From Phycisphaerales bacterium (GTDB lineage Bacteria; Planctomycetota; Phycisphaerae; Phycisphaerales; UBA1924), in contig JAJDDK010000002.1 of NCBI GenBank assembly GCA_029260345.1, forward strand, positions 248,001 through 312,000: 64,000 nucleotides of DNA. Direction: 5' to 3'. Positions within the stretch are counted from its first letter, which is position 1. Every line of letters starts with the position of its first letter. The position numbers and the translations under genes are program-made. The notes below the pieces were generated by a model. The model saw only the letters and a program-made list of their open reading frames with translations, ran no database searches and was not told where the DNA came from. Positions 47,758 through 56,086 of this stretch are shown here, in pieces.

Positions 47758-49137
47758 ATGCTCGACGCAATTTTCAAGGCCTACGACGTACGCGGCGTCT
47801 ATCCCGAACAACTCAACGACGACATTGCCGAAAGTGTCGGCTACGGCGCCGCGACCTATCTGGCGACGCTCGCCGACGGCCCGATTGTCGTCGGGCGCGA
47901 CATGCGCCGCTCCAGCCCATCCGTGGCCGACCGGCTCATTCGCGGCATGGGAATGGTGGGCGCCAATGTGATTGACGTTGGCCGTGTCGATACGCCGTTC
48001 GTGTCTTTCGCGATCAATCATTTCGGCGCCGCTGGCGGCGTGATGGTGACGGCCAGCCACAATCCGCCGCAATACAACGGATTTAAGATTTCCGGCCCGC
48101 TCGCCAAACCCATCGGCAAGGCGACCGGCCTTGACGACATCAAGCGCCTCGCGACCACACACGGCGCCAGTTCAAAGAGCGGTGACGTCTCCAAACGCGA
48201 CTTGTGGGCAGACTATCGCGGCCATGTGCATCAGTTCCTCGATCACGACGCCATCAAGAAGCGTCCGGTGAAGGTGGTGATTGACGCGTCCAACGGCATG
48301 GCGGGAACGATGGTCCCGCGCGTCTTCGGCGGCGCTGGCGCGATCGACGGCCTGGAGATCATCGAAGTTCACTTCGATAACGAAAGCGGTGAGTTCGCGC
48401 ATGAGCCAAACCCACTCGTCGCATCGAACCTGCGCGATTTGCAGGCGGCCGTCCAAAAGCATGGCGCTGATCTTGGCGTGTGTTTCGATGGTGATGCGGA
48501 CCGCTGCGTCGTCGTGGATGAAAATGCGGAGATTGTCGGCTGCGATCTTTTGACCGCGTGGCTCGCCGTTGATTTTCTGAAGACGTCGCCAGGGTCCGCC
48601 ATTGTGTACGACCTGCGATCAAGCAAGGCCGTTGAGGAAGATGTGCGAAACGCTGGTGGTGAACCCGTGCGCGGTCGCGTCGGACACGTCTTCATGAAGC
48701 AGGCGCTGCGCGAAAAGAAGGGCGTCTTTGGCGGGGAGCTTTCCGGTCACTTTTATTTTCGCGACAACTTCTTCGCCGATTCCGGCGCCATCGCCATGGC
48801 GACGGTCGTCAGCGCGCTGGCGCGAAGCGGCGCCTCAATGTGTGATTGCATCAAGCCGATCGCTCGGTACACCCAGTCGGGCGAGATCAATTTCGAAGCG
48901 CCGGACAAGGACGCGGCGATGGCCGAGGTGAAACAGCGGTACTCAACGCGCGGCGCCATCGACGAGCTCGACGGCGTCACGGTCGATTGCTTCGACGCCG
49001 AAGGGTGGTGGGCCAATATTCGCAAGAGCAATACCGAGCCGCTGCTGCGGCTGAATCTGGAAGCTCGAACTCCCGAACTATGTGAGGCGATGCTTGCCGA
49101 AGTGGCGCCGCTGCTGGGGACGCAGGTCGATCACTGA
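47758..49137 (+). CDS. Phosphomannomutase/phosphoglucomutase
   Basis: A 459-aa alpha-D-phosphohexomutase interconverting hexose 1- and 6-phosphates for nucleotide-sugar synthesis. The phosphoserine loop is VMVTASHNPPQYNGFK, the Mg loop is CFDGDADRC, the sugar-binding loop is GELSGHFYFRD (GEmSGH-like), and the phosphate site is RKSNTEPLLRLNLE. The start FKAYDVRGVYPEQLN is typical of AlgC/ManB enzymes with both mannose and glucose specificity. AAGGAACGGAG supports the ATG at 47758 rather than the TTG 18 bases earlier. Confidence 0.93.
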   Translation: MLDAIFKAYDVRGVYPEQLNDDIAESVGYGAATYLATLADGPIVVGRDMRRSSPSVADRLIRGMGMVGANVIDVGRVDTPFVSFAINHFGAAGGVMVTASHNPPQYNGFKISGPLAKPIGKATGLDDIKRLATTHGASSKSGDVSKRDLWADYRGHVHQFLDHDAIKKRPVKVVIDASNGMAGTMVPRVFGGAGAIDGLEIIEVHFDNESGEFAHEPNPLVASNLRDLQAAVQKHGADLGVCFDGDADRCVVVDENAEIVGCDLLTAWLAVDFLKTSPGSAIVYDLRSSKAVEEDVRNAGGEPVRGRVGHVFMKQALREKKGVFGGELSGHFYFRDNFFADSGAIAMATVVSALARSGASMCDCIKPIARYTQSGEINFEAPDKDAAMAEVKQRYSTRGAIDELDGVTVDCFDAEGWWANIRKSNTEPLLRLNLEARTPELCEAMLAEVAPLLGTQVDH

Positions 49138-49190
49138 ACGCCCCAGGCCCGATCAGCCGAAGTAGAGCGGTTGAAGGAGCACCCCCGACC

Positions 49191-50723
49191 GTGAACGTCT
49201 CACGATTTTTTGATCACTGGCGATTGACAGAAAACCCGTTTTCCGCGGAGGAAGCGCGGCACGACGCGGTCTTTGCGCGCTTGGCGCCCAATTCTGCCAA
49301 TCACCCCGATTTTGAGAAAATCCTCGGCGATGTGGGACGGCCTGCGACCTCGATCGTGTTCGGCGAGAAAGGCAGCGGAAAGACCGCGATCCGGATGCAG
49401 ATAGCACAGCGGCTCGAAGAATGGAACCAGCCTCGACCGGGTGAGCGCGCGATCCTGATTCCGTACGACGATCTAAATCCGGTGCTGGATCGGTATTGGG
49501 CGCGAAAGCAAGGGCAGGGCGCCAAGAACGTCGATGAGGCGCTGAAGAAATTCAATCTTGCCGATCACATGGACGCGATCCTGAACGCGGCGACGTCGCG
49601 TCTCATCGACACGCTCTTTGCGCGAAGTGGCGAGGAACGGCAGGACGGCCGCGCATGGATTCGGGCATTGCGGCATGCAGAGCCTTCGGTTCGCGCGGAT
49701 CTCATGGCGCTGCAGGCGGTGTACGACCGGCCGGCGATCGCAGCGAATCGCACTGGACGTGTGCGCCGATTGATTCGAGCGCCATTGAACTTCAGCCGCG
49801 CTTTTTGGACTCTGCTGGCGGTTCTCGGATGGATGGCTCCTGTGGCGCTGGCTGGCTGGCTCTTATGGAAGCAGATTCCGTTTCGCGATGACGCGTGGTT
49901 GTGGGGGGTCGGCGGGGCCGCCGCGGCGTGGCTGCTCGTGCTGGCGAAGCGATTGCTCTGGGATGAATGGAAGTGGCGCCGGGTCGGGCGCAAACTCGCA
50001 CGGCGCGTGCGCGTGCTGGAACGTTCCGTGTCGTCATACGCCGATTCGATCAGTCGACTTCCGCGCACGTATCTGACCGTCGGATCATTGCCGATCGATG
50101 GCGGTGATGAAGCGCGCTATGAAATGTTTGCGCGGCTGCGCCGTGTGCTGGGGGCGCTGGGCTTCACAAGTGCGATCGTCGTCCTTGACCGAATCGATGA
50201 ACCGACGATCGTGAGCGGCGATCCGGATCGCATGCGCGCGATTGTATGGCCGCTGCTTTCGAGCAAATTCCTTCAGATGGAAGGGTTTGGTTTGAAGCTT
50301 CTGCTGCCGATTGAATTGCGCCACGCGCTCTTTCGCGAGTCATCGGCGTTCTTCCAGGAAGCGCGCCTTGATAAGCAGAATCTCGTGGAGCAGCTTTCGT
50401 GGTCGGGGCCGACGTTGTACGACTTGTGTACGGCCCGTCTTCGCGCTTGCCGCGAACCGGATGCCGGGGCGATTTCGCTGGCGGATCTCTTCGATGATGA
50501 TGTGCAGCGGCAGGACGTGGTCGATGCGCTGGATCAGATGCGCCAGCCGCGCGATGCGTTCAAACTGCTGTATCAGTGCATTCAGGAGCACTGCTCGAAT
50601 GTGACGGAGGACGCCGCGGAAAGCGAGCACCGCTGGCGCATTCCGCGGCTCATCCTCGAGACCGTCCGCCGACAGCAAGTGGACCGCGTGCAACAGCTCT
50701 CACGAGGCATGCGACCAGCCTGA
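49191..50723 (+). CDS. Membrane-embedded ExeA/AAA-like P-loop ATPase, uncharacterised
   Basis: A 510-aa protein starting at GTG with a GAAGGAG RBS. Its opening (FFDHWRLTENPFSAEEARHD) resembles ExeA/GspA-type AAA ATPases. Walker A is GEKGSGKT (58-65), and Walker B is AIVVLDRIDE (328-337). Between them, about residues 205-226 and 236-253 form two membrane helices (WTLLAVLGWMAPVALAGWLL and LWGVGGAAAAWLLVLAKRLL) flanked by basic helices. The ATPase halves are therefore cytosolic and joined by a membrane hairpin. The C-terminal part (about 340-510) is helical. I know of no named family with this layout. A STAS-domain gene follows 30 bp later, perhaps in the same transcript. Confidence 0.72.
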   Translation: MNVSRFFDHWRLTENPFSAEEARHDAVFARLAPNSANHPDFEKILGDVGRPATSIVFGEKGSGKTAIRMQIAQRLEEWNQPRPGERAILIPYDDLNPVLDRYWARKQGQGAKNVDEALKKFNLADHMDAILNAATSRLIDTLFARSGEERQDGRAWIRALRHAEPSVRADLMALQAVYDRPAIAANRTGRVRRLIRAPLNFSRAFWTLLAVLGWMAPVALAGWLLWKQIPFRDDAWLWGVGGAAAAWLLVLAKRLLWDEWKWRRVGRKLARRVRVLERSVSSYADSISRLPRTYLTVGSLPIDGGDEARYEMFARLRRVLGALGFTSAIVVLDRIDEPTIVSGDPDRMRAIVWPLLSSKFLQMEGFGLKLLLPIELRHALFRESSAFFQEARLDKQNLVEQLSWSGPTLYDLCTARLRACREPDAGAISLADLFDDDVQRQDVVDALDQMRQPRDAFKLLYQCIQEHCSNVTEDAAESEHRWRIPRLILETVRRQQVDRVQQLSRGMRPA

Positions 50724-50753
50724 GTACACGCGATCTTTGCGCAATGCTAACAC

Positions 50754-51149
50754 ATGGCGACAGCGTCCAAGCGCTTGGGCATGGTAAAGACGTCTCCTGT
50801 GAGCACATTTACAAGTGTCGTTGATGAACGGAATGGTGTCGTGGTGATGGCCATGGGCGGGGACGCCGCGCTCGAGCATGTGGATGAGCTCGAGTCGGCG
50901 GTCACGAAGATGGTCGCCCGGTCGCCGAAGAAGTTGGTTGTAGATCTGAGCGATGTGAGTTTCATCGCCAGTCTTGGTGTCGGTCAACTGGTGACGTTGT
51001 GCCTGCACGTGAAGCGTAAAGGCGGGCGCGCTGTGGTGGCGTCGCCGCCGAGCGCCACGCGTGAAGTGCTTGACCGGTGCAAGATGCACACGGTGGTCCC
51101 GCTCGCAAGCGATGTGGACGAAGCGATTGCGATGCTCTCCGGTACTTGA
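50754..51149 (+). CDS. STAS-domain anti-sigma factor antagonist-like protein
   Basis: A 131-aa protein with an SpoIIAA/RsbV-like STAS domain. ALEHVDELESAVTKMVARSP leads to LVVDLSDVSFIASLGVGQLV, in which Ser73 corresponds to the phosphorylatable Ser/Thr of antagonists. The following CLHVKRKGGRAVVASPPS and the end of the domain fit the fold. An unstructured N-terminus of about 18 residues precedes it; an ATG at 50781 would remove part. It lies 30 bp after the membrane ATPase gene and ends directly against the thiG stop. A SpoIIE-type phosphatase is encoded at 26636; whether they interact is unknown. Confidence 0.85.
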   Translation: MATASKRLGMVKTSPVSTFTSVVDERNGVVVMAMGGDAALEHVDELESAVTKMVARSPKKLVVDLSDVSFIASLGVGQLVTLCLHVKRKGGRAVVASPPSATREVLDRCKMHTVVPLASDVDEAIAMLSGT

Positions 51150-52004
51150 TTATTCGCCCGGGATGTAGCTGACGACGCCTTCCCACGGTGACGATGCGGT
51201 CGCATACTTTTTCTTGGCAATGCGCCCGGCGCGGTAGGCGAGGGCGCCTGCGATGCACGCGTGCCGCATGGCGTGGGACATGGCGAGCGCGTTTTCGGCG
51301 TGTGCGATGCCGGTGTTCAAGAGGACGCCGTCGGCGCCAAGCTCCATGGCGATGGCGACATCGCTGGCGGTGCCGACGCCCGCGTCCACAATCACGGGAT
51401 AATTGGCATCGTGGTCTTTGAGAAGTTCGAGACACAGCACAATGTTGTTCGGATTCAGAACGCCCTGGCCGGAGCCGATCGGGCTGCCCGCGGGCATGAC
51501 GCTGGTTGCGCCCGCTTCCTGCAAGCGCTGCGCGGAGATTGGGTCGTCACTCGTATACGCGAGCACCTCGAAGCCATCGGAGACGAGTTCGCGCGTCGCT
51601 TCAAGCGTGCCGACCGGGTCGGGAAGCAACGTCTTCTTGTCGCCCAACACTTCAAGTTTGACCCACGAGCTGCCGGGGTTATTGAGCTGTTCAAGAATGT
51701 CGCGGCCCATGCGCGCGACGCGCACGGCGTCCTCCGCGCTGAAGCACCCCGCCGTATTTGGAAGAATCGTGAAGCGATCGAGATCAATAAAATCAAGCAG
51801 GCTTTCGCCTTTATCGTTGATCAGACGCTCGCGACGCACCGCGACGGTGACGACCTCAGCGCCTGAAGCGTCTAGACACTGCTGCATCGTGGGATAATCA
51901 CGATACTTTCCCGTCCCGACGATGAGTCGCGATCGCAATGACCGCGAGCCGATTTGCAACGGTTCGAGCGCCGGTTCGACGTGTTGTTCATGCGTGACAG
52001 GCAT
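51150..52004 (-). CDS. thiG: Thiazole synthase
   Basis: ThiG builds the thiazole phosphate of thiamine from deoxyxylulose-phosphate, ThiS-thiocarboxylate and dehydroglycine. The 284-aa TIM barrel shows [64 protein letters not shown] (Schiff-base Lys region) and [20 protein letters not shown], with [17 protein letters not shown]. All are strongly conserved. It is 47 bp downstream of thiS on the same strand, forming a small thiSG operon; other thi genes are not in the window. Confidence 0.96.
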   Translation of the reverse strand: MPVTHEQHVEPALEPLQIGSRSLRSRLIVGTGKYRDYPTMQQCLDASGAEVVTVAVRRERLINDKGESLLDFIDLDRFTILPNTAGCFSAEDAVRVARMGRDILEQLNNPGSSWVKLEVLGDKKTLLPDPVGTLEATRELVSDGFEVLAYTSDDPISAQRLQEAGATSVMPAGSPIGSGQGVLNPNNIVLCLELLKDHDANYPVIVDAGVGTASDVAIAMELGADGVLLNTGIAHAENALAMSHAMRHACIAGALAYRAGRIAKKKYATASSPWEGVVSYIPGE

Positions 52005-52051
52005 GGATGGGTCTGATTCCTCTTGGGCAATGTCAAAGGCCTGAACAAATG

Positions 52052-52252
52052 TCAGCCGCCTCCAACCAGTGTGACAATTTCGATGCGATCACCATCTGTC
52101 AGCGTGAGCTCAGCACGATTTCGCTTGGGCACGAGCTGTTTGTTGACTTCCGTGGCGCACGCCGCATCGCTCAATCCTTGCTGATCGATGAGATCCGCAA
52201 GGGTCGCTGCGGCTGGCAATTCGAGTGTGTCGCCATTGACGGTGATCTGCAT
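52052..52252 (-). CDS. thiS: Sulfur carrier protein ThiS
   Basis: A 66-aa ubiquitin-like protein from the ATG at 52252: [20 protein letters not shown], then the helix [20 protein letters not shown] and the end [10 protein letters not shown]. The C-terminal Gly-Gly is adenylated and thiocarboxylated to donate sulfur to ThiG. The tail has one extra Gly (GGG). The start is fixed by the family N-terminus; a longer frame upstream overlaps the divergent gene. It is transcribed with thiG. Confidence 0.93.
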   Translation of the reverse strand: MQITVNGDTLELPAAATLADLIDQQGLSDAACATEVNKQLVPKRNRAELTLTDGDRIEIVTLVGGG

Positions 52253-52317
52253 TGCGGCCCTATTGTAGATCGTCAGGGCATTGGTGCAGGAGAGCCGAGG
52301 CAACGTTTGGAGGCCAT

Positions 52318-53142
52318 GTGGCAAAGCGAGGCGACACGATTTGGATGCTGGGCGGAGGGCTGATCGGCCTGGCGGCGCTCGTCGCGGGGGTGGTGATGTC
52401 GCTTCGCCCGACGGTCGAGACCGAAGCGGTCGTGCGCGTTGATGACCCCAATGACCTGATCGATTTGGCGTGGTCGTTTGTTGAGGAAGGCCGGCCGGAT
52501 CGACTGCCGGAACTCATCCATGCGGAGTCGCCGGAAATGGAGGCGGTTCTGGCGAGGATCGGACGGTTGCTCGATGGAATGCATGAACTGGCGCAAGCGA
52601 TTCAGGCGCGCTTCCCTGAAGAGTCGATGCGATTGCGAGAGGACGCATTTGCGGCTGCCAGTGGATCTTCATTCGCCGGGCAAGCGCGAAACGCCGCCCG
52701 AGATGGCCCGGATGAGCAATTCTTGTCGAAGATTTTCGCCGATCCGTTTGGCTGGCTGCGCGAAGCGCGCGACCGGGTCAGCGTCGTCTATATCGCTGAT
52801 GATGCGCGGGCAGTCATGTTCGATGACAAGCCAGCATTCGGCGTCGGTTTAACGATTCGAGAATATGACGATGGGTGGCGAGTGGCCCTGCCAATGTCGC
52901 TTCCAATTGTGCGGCGGTATATGCCGCAGTCGCGGGACGAATGGACCATCGTCGCGTCGATGGTGACCGTTCTTGAGAATGCGGTGCGCGACCTTGCGGA
53001 TGATGTGGAGTCCGGGCGGGTTCGAAATCTGAGTGACGCCGCCCGAGCCGCCGGCGAAAAGGCCTGGGCGCCCCTCGTGATGACAATTGTGGCGTATCAG
53101 CGCGTGATGCAAATGCGAATTTCTGAGGGGCAGGTCCGATAG
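52318..53142 (+). CDS. Hypothetical single-pass membrane protein
   Basis: About 274 aa from the GTG at 52318, which has TTGGAGG just upstream. One N-terminal helix (TIWMLGGGLIGLAALVAGVV) anchors a soluble, probably periplasmic region. It contains DDPNDLIDLAWSFVEEGRPD and RLPELIHAESPEMEAVLARI, which look helical, and a mixed domain with VVYIADDARAVMFDDKPAFG and GLTIREYDDGWRVALPMSLP. This layout resembles DUF-type proteins with an NTF2-like second half, but I cannot name it. It is divergent from thiS. Confidence 0.65.
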   Translation: MAKRGDTIWMLGGGLIGLAALVAGVVMSLRPTVETEAVVRVDDPNDLIDLAWSFVEEGRPDRLPELIHAESPEMEAVLARIGRLLDGMHELAQAIQARFPEESMRLREDAFAAASGSSFAGQARNAARDGPDEQFLSKIFADPFGWLREARDRVSVVYIADDARAVMFDDKPAFGVGLTIREYDDGWRVALPMSLPIVRRYMPQSRDEWTIVASMVTVLENAVRDLADDVESGRVRNLSDAARAAGEKAWAPLVMTIVAYQRVMQMRISEGQVR

Positions 53143-53283
53143 GGCGGTCTGCGGCATGTCCGATCCGCATGAAAACTTGCGCAAGGTCTGAAAACGCATT
53201 GCGTTGAGCCGCGCGAGGGCCGTAGACTGGGGCGTAATGGCCTTGTTTGGGAAGGCCTGGGGCTTAGGAACATCGGAGGAGTG

Positions 53284-55104
53284 ATGAGTCAGTTCAAAAT
53301 GTGGCGCCCAGCCGGCGCGATGGCGTGCGCGGTGGCTCTTTCTGTCGCCGGCTTTGCGGTCGCCGGCCCGGACTGGGTTGAAGGTGGCGAGGACGACGGA
53401 AACTTCCTCCCGGACGCCGGTTCGCTGCCGGAAGGTTCGCAGCCGATCGATGAAGGCGCGAATCAGCCGGTTCAAAGCATTCGTGGTCGCCTTGCGGGCG
53501 GCGGTCAGCCGATCACCGAAGGTGGAAGCTCTGTTGGCGATTTCGAGGACATGTACCTCGTCGTCATTGACAACTTCGACGACTTCTTCATTACGAGCGA
53601 TCTGACGGACACCACCTTTGCGGTGGAGGGTGAATTTCCGTTCGCTTGCACGTCGCTGTATCTCTTTACCGGTCCGGATCACCCCGCTGGGCCCGGCCTT
53701 GCGATGCTCGGTAATATCGACACGTTTTTCAGTTGCGGCGCCACGCTGACCGGCAGCACCAATGATGGAAGCTCAACGCCTGAACTGATCAACGGTCTCG
53801 CGTATTACATCTGCGTCGCCGGCGACGGTCGATTCCCGGTTGATGCGCAAGGTCAGCCGCTGTTTGAGTTCTTTAGTTTCGAAGGCAAGTTCATGGAGAT
53901 CTCGGGTCCGGATGGGCCCGGCGGCATGAACCCGATTGCCGGTTGGGAGGGCGTTGGTTCGTTCGGCGACTACACCATTCCCCAAGCGATTGCCGTCAGC
54001 GCTGTTGATCCGGCGCCGAATGGGATTTGTGATGTGCAGTTTGAACCGGCTGAGCCGAACGACCTTTGTGTCGGACCATTCGGTGATCAAACGTTGACCA
54101 TCACTGACGACTGCACGTTCGTCAACGGAAAGCTCGAAAAACGCTACATCCCCGGCGCCCAGCCTGACACATGGCTGTGCGTGTACGACAAGTTCGGCAA
54201 CCTGATCGCGAGCGACGACAACGACTCCATGACCGGCAACGGCAAGGGGTCCGGGTTGTGGAGCAGCGACGGCGATGGCAATGGTTACGCCGACATCCTG
54301 ACCGCCAACGGCGACGGAACGTTCAGCCTTCGTCTGGGCGTCACAGGTTTCCCTGACGGCTTCGACGGCAATTGCAACGGCTTCTTCCAGAATGCCCCGC
54401 ACGGTCAGATCGGCGAGTTCTGCGTCGCGATCGACTACCTCGATGCAATGGGTGCGACAATTCGAATTGACACGTACACCGATGAGTTCGTGTCCGGCGC
54501 TGAGGCGTTTCGTCTGAACTTCACCGCTCCGGCCGGCAGCGCCGAAGTCCACATCAACATCGACAACACCTGCGGCGTCGAGCCGATCTGCATGGACGTC
54601 GATTACATGTGCTTCACGAATCTTGAGCCGCTTGGCGCGTATTGCATCACGGTGGTCGGTGGTCTGGATTACGACTGCAATCCGACTGATACGCAGCTCT
54701 GCTGGATTGACAAGAACTGCGACGTCATCGGCACGGACAATGACTCCGGCCCGGCTCCGGGATATTCCGAGCTGTGCGTGATCGCCGACGTGAATGGCAA
54801 CATCTGCATCGCGGTCTCCGGTGGCGGCGACGACAATTGCGACGGTTACATCGGAGATGCGGCGCCTGAGAACGGCTCCGGTGGGTTGCTGCCTCACGGC
54901 GTGTGCGGCACGTACACCTTGCAGCTCTACAAGAATCCGGACGCTAATCAGCCGTCCGAGCCGGTGAATCCGCACCCGGATGACACGACGTGCGAGGAAG
55001 CCGCGATGGCAACTCAGGGCGATGTGAACATGGACGGCATCGTGGATGCGGCGGATCTCGCCAAGCTCCTGTCCAACTGGGGCGTCGTGACGATCACTCC
55101 GTAA
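53284..55104 (+). CDS. Secreted protein with dockerin-like C-terminal repeat
   Basis: About 606 aa (ATG at 53284; the GTG three bases earlier is possible; GGAGG precedes). The signal peptide ends VAGFAVAG, and the mature protein starts PDWVEGGEDDGNFLPDAG. Residues about 28-245 are paralogous to the whole mature protein of the gene at 55319 (GPDGPGGMNPIAGWEG, VAGDGRFPVDAQG). A Cys-rich middle and C-terminal part holds repeated units of about 80-100 residues with Cys and Asp/Asn-Gly turns. The end is GDVNMDGIVDAADLAKLLSN-WG, a dockerin-type calcium loop used by planctomycete exported proteins. No enzyme motif is seen. Confidence 0.83.
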   Translation: MSQFKMWRPAGAMACAVALSVAGFAVAGPDWVEGGEDDGNFLPDAGSLPEGSQPIDEGANQPVQSIRGRLAGGGQPITEGGSSVGDFEDMYLVVIDNFDDFFITSDLTDTTFAVEGEFPFACTSLYLFTGPDHPAGPGLAMLGNIDTFFSCGATLTGSTNDGSSTPELINGLAYYICVAGDGRFPVDAQGQPLFEFFSFEGKFMEISGPDGPGGMNPIAGWEGVGSFGDYTIPQAIAVSAVDPAPNGICDVQFEPAEPNDLCVGPFGDQTLTITDDCTFVNGKLEKRYIPGAQPDTWLCVYDKFGNLIASDDNDSMTGNGKGSGLWSSDGDGNGYADILTANGDGTFSLRLGVTGFPDGFDGNCNGFFQNAPHGQIGEFCVAIDYLDAMGATIRIDTYTDEFVSGAEAFRLNFTAPAGSAEVHINIDNTCGVEPICMDVDYMCFTNLEPLGAYCITVVGGLDYDCNPTDTQLCWIDKNCDVIGTDNDSGPAPGYSELCVIADVNGNICIAVSGGGDDNCDGYIGDAAPENGSGGLLPHGVCGTYTLQLYKNPDANQPSEPVNPHPDDTTCEEAAMATQGDVNMDGIVDAADLAKLLSNWGVVTITP

Positions 55105-55151
55105 GCGAGTGCGACGAGCATGAGGCTCGTCCGATACTGAAATGACATGCC

Positions 55152-55184
55152 AAGGGGTCGGCCGTCGTGCCGGCCCCTTTTTTC
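55152..55184 (+). terminator. Rho-independent terminator after the dockerin-tailed gene
   Basis: AAGGGG-T-CGGC, loop CGTCGT, GCCGG-CCCC, then six T. It lies 47 bases after the stop and separates the two paralogous secreted-protein genes. Confidence 0.88.
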
Positions 55185-55318
55185 ATTCGCCAATCACCAT
55201 TTCGATTGCGAGAGCTCCCGCTTCAGGTCAGATCAGGCGGATTTCTATTGCATCCGTGACCCGGAGGCGTAGGCTGGAGAGGATCGGCGGGTGAGCCGCC
55301 ACAAGGAGTTGGAGAAAC

Positions 55319-56086
55319 ATGAACGTCAGAATGCGTCAATTTGTGGGTGTCGGTGCGTTTGCGCTTTGCTTGTCCGCTGCGGTTCCTGCGCTGGCAGGGC
55401 CGGATTGGGTCGAGGGCGGTGAGAACGATGGGAATTTCCTCCCGGACGCTGGCCCGCTCCCGATGAACGCGCAGCCGATCACCGGCAGCGGTCCGGTCGG
55501 CTCGATTTCCGGTCGACTCGCGGGCGGAGCAGGTCTCACCGAAGGCGCTGGTGGCGATTTCCAGGACATGTACCTGCTTCAGATCGATGACTTCGGAAAC
55601 TTCTTTATTGATTCTGAGCAAATTCCATCGGCGACCGAAGGGAACTTCCTTTTTGACACGTCGTTGTTTCTCTTCACCGGCCCGAATCATCCGCTTGGCG
55701 CCGGGATTGGTTTGCTGGCGAACCTGGAAGGCCCCCAAAGCTCATTCGGTGGCGCCATCCTCTCTGGGCAAACCGACGACGGCACAAACCCAATGCTGAT
55801 CTCTGGGCTGAGTTACTACCTTGCCATCGCCGGCGATGGAACGATGCCCGTTGACGCCCAAGGAAATCTGATCTTCGACTTCGGCAATTTCGTGAGCGAA
55901 GTTGGTGGTGAAATCTCAGGCGCCGACGGCCCCGGTGGTATGAACCCCATCGCTGGCTGGGTTGGTCAGGGAATGACCGGAGATTATTTCATTCCGCAGA
56001 TGTTTGGCGTGAGCGCCGTTCCGACGCCCGGCGCTATCGCCGTGTTTGGAATGGGCGCCCTCGCTGGCCTGCGCCGTCGTCGCTGA
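55319..56086 (+). CDS. Secreted protein with PEP-CTERM-like tail, paralogue of 53284
   Basis: A 255-aa protein. The signal peptide ends VPALAG; the mature part PDWVEGGENDGNFLPDAGPL, MYLLQIDDFGNFFI, LFLFTGPNHPLGAG, YYLAIAGDGTMPVDAQGNL and GADGPGGMNPIAGWVGQG parallels the first 245 residues of the preceding gene. It then ends in VPTPGAIAVFGMGALAGL-RRRR, an exosortase-type sorting tail, instead of Cys-rich repeats and a dockerin-like end. An RBS (AAGGAG) precedes the ATG. Its stop is directly adjacent to the kinase stop on the other strand (TGATCA). Confidence 0.85.
   Translation: MNVRMRQFVGVGAFALCLSAAVPALAGPDWVEGGENDGNFLPDAGPLPMNAQPITGSGPVGSISGRLAGGAGLTEGAGGDFQDMYLLQIDDFGNFFIDSEQIPSATEGNFLFDTSLFLFTGPNHPLGAGIGLLANLEGPQSSFGGAILSGQTDDGTNPMLISGLSYYLAIAGDGTMPVDAQGNLIFDFGNFVSEVGGEISGADGPGGMNPIAGWVGQGMTGDYFIPQMFGVSAVPTPGAIAVFGMGALAGLRRRR

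Noticed and set aside
46993-48162. 389-codon open frame on the minus strand
   Set aside because: Spans the end of the helicase gene and the start of the phosphohexomutase gene, both with firm motifs on the plus strand.
53773-54975. 400-codon open frame on the minus strand
   Set aside because: Antisense to the dockerin-tailed secreted protein; Val/Arg/Asp-rich shadow without motifs.
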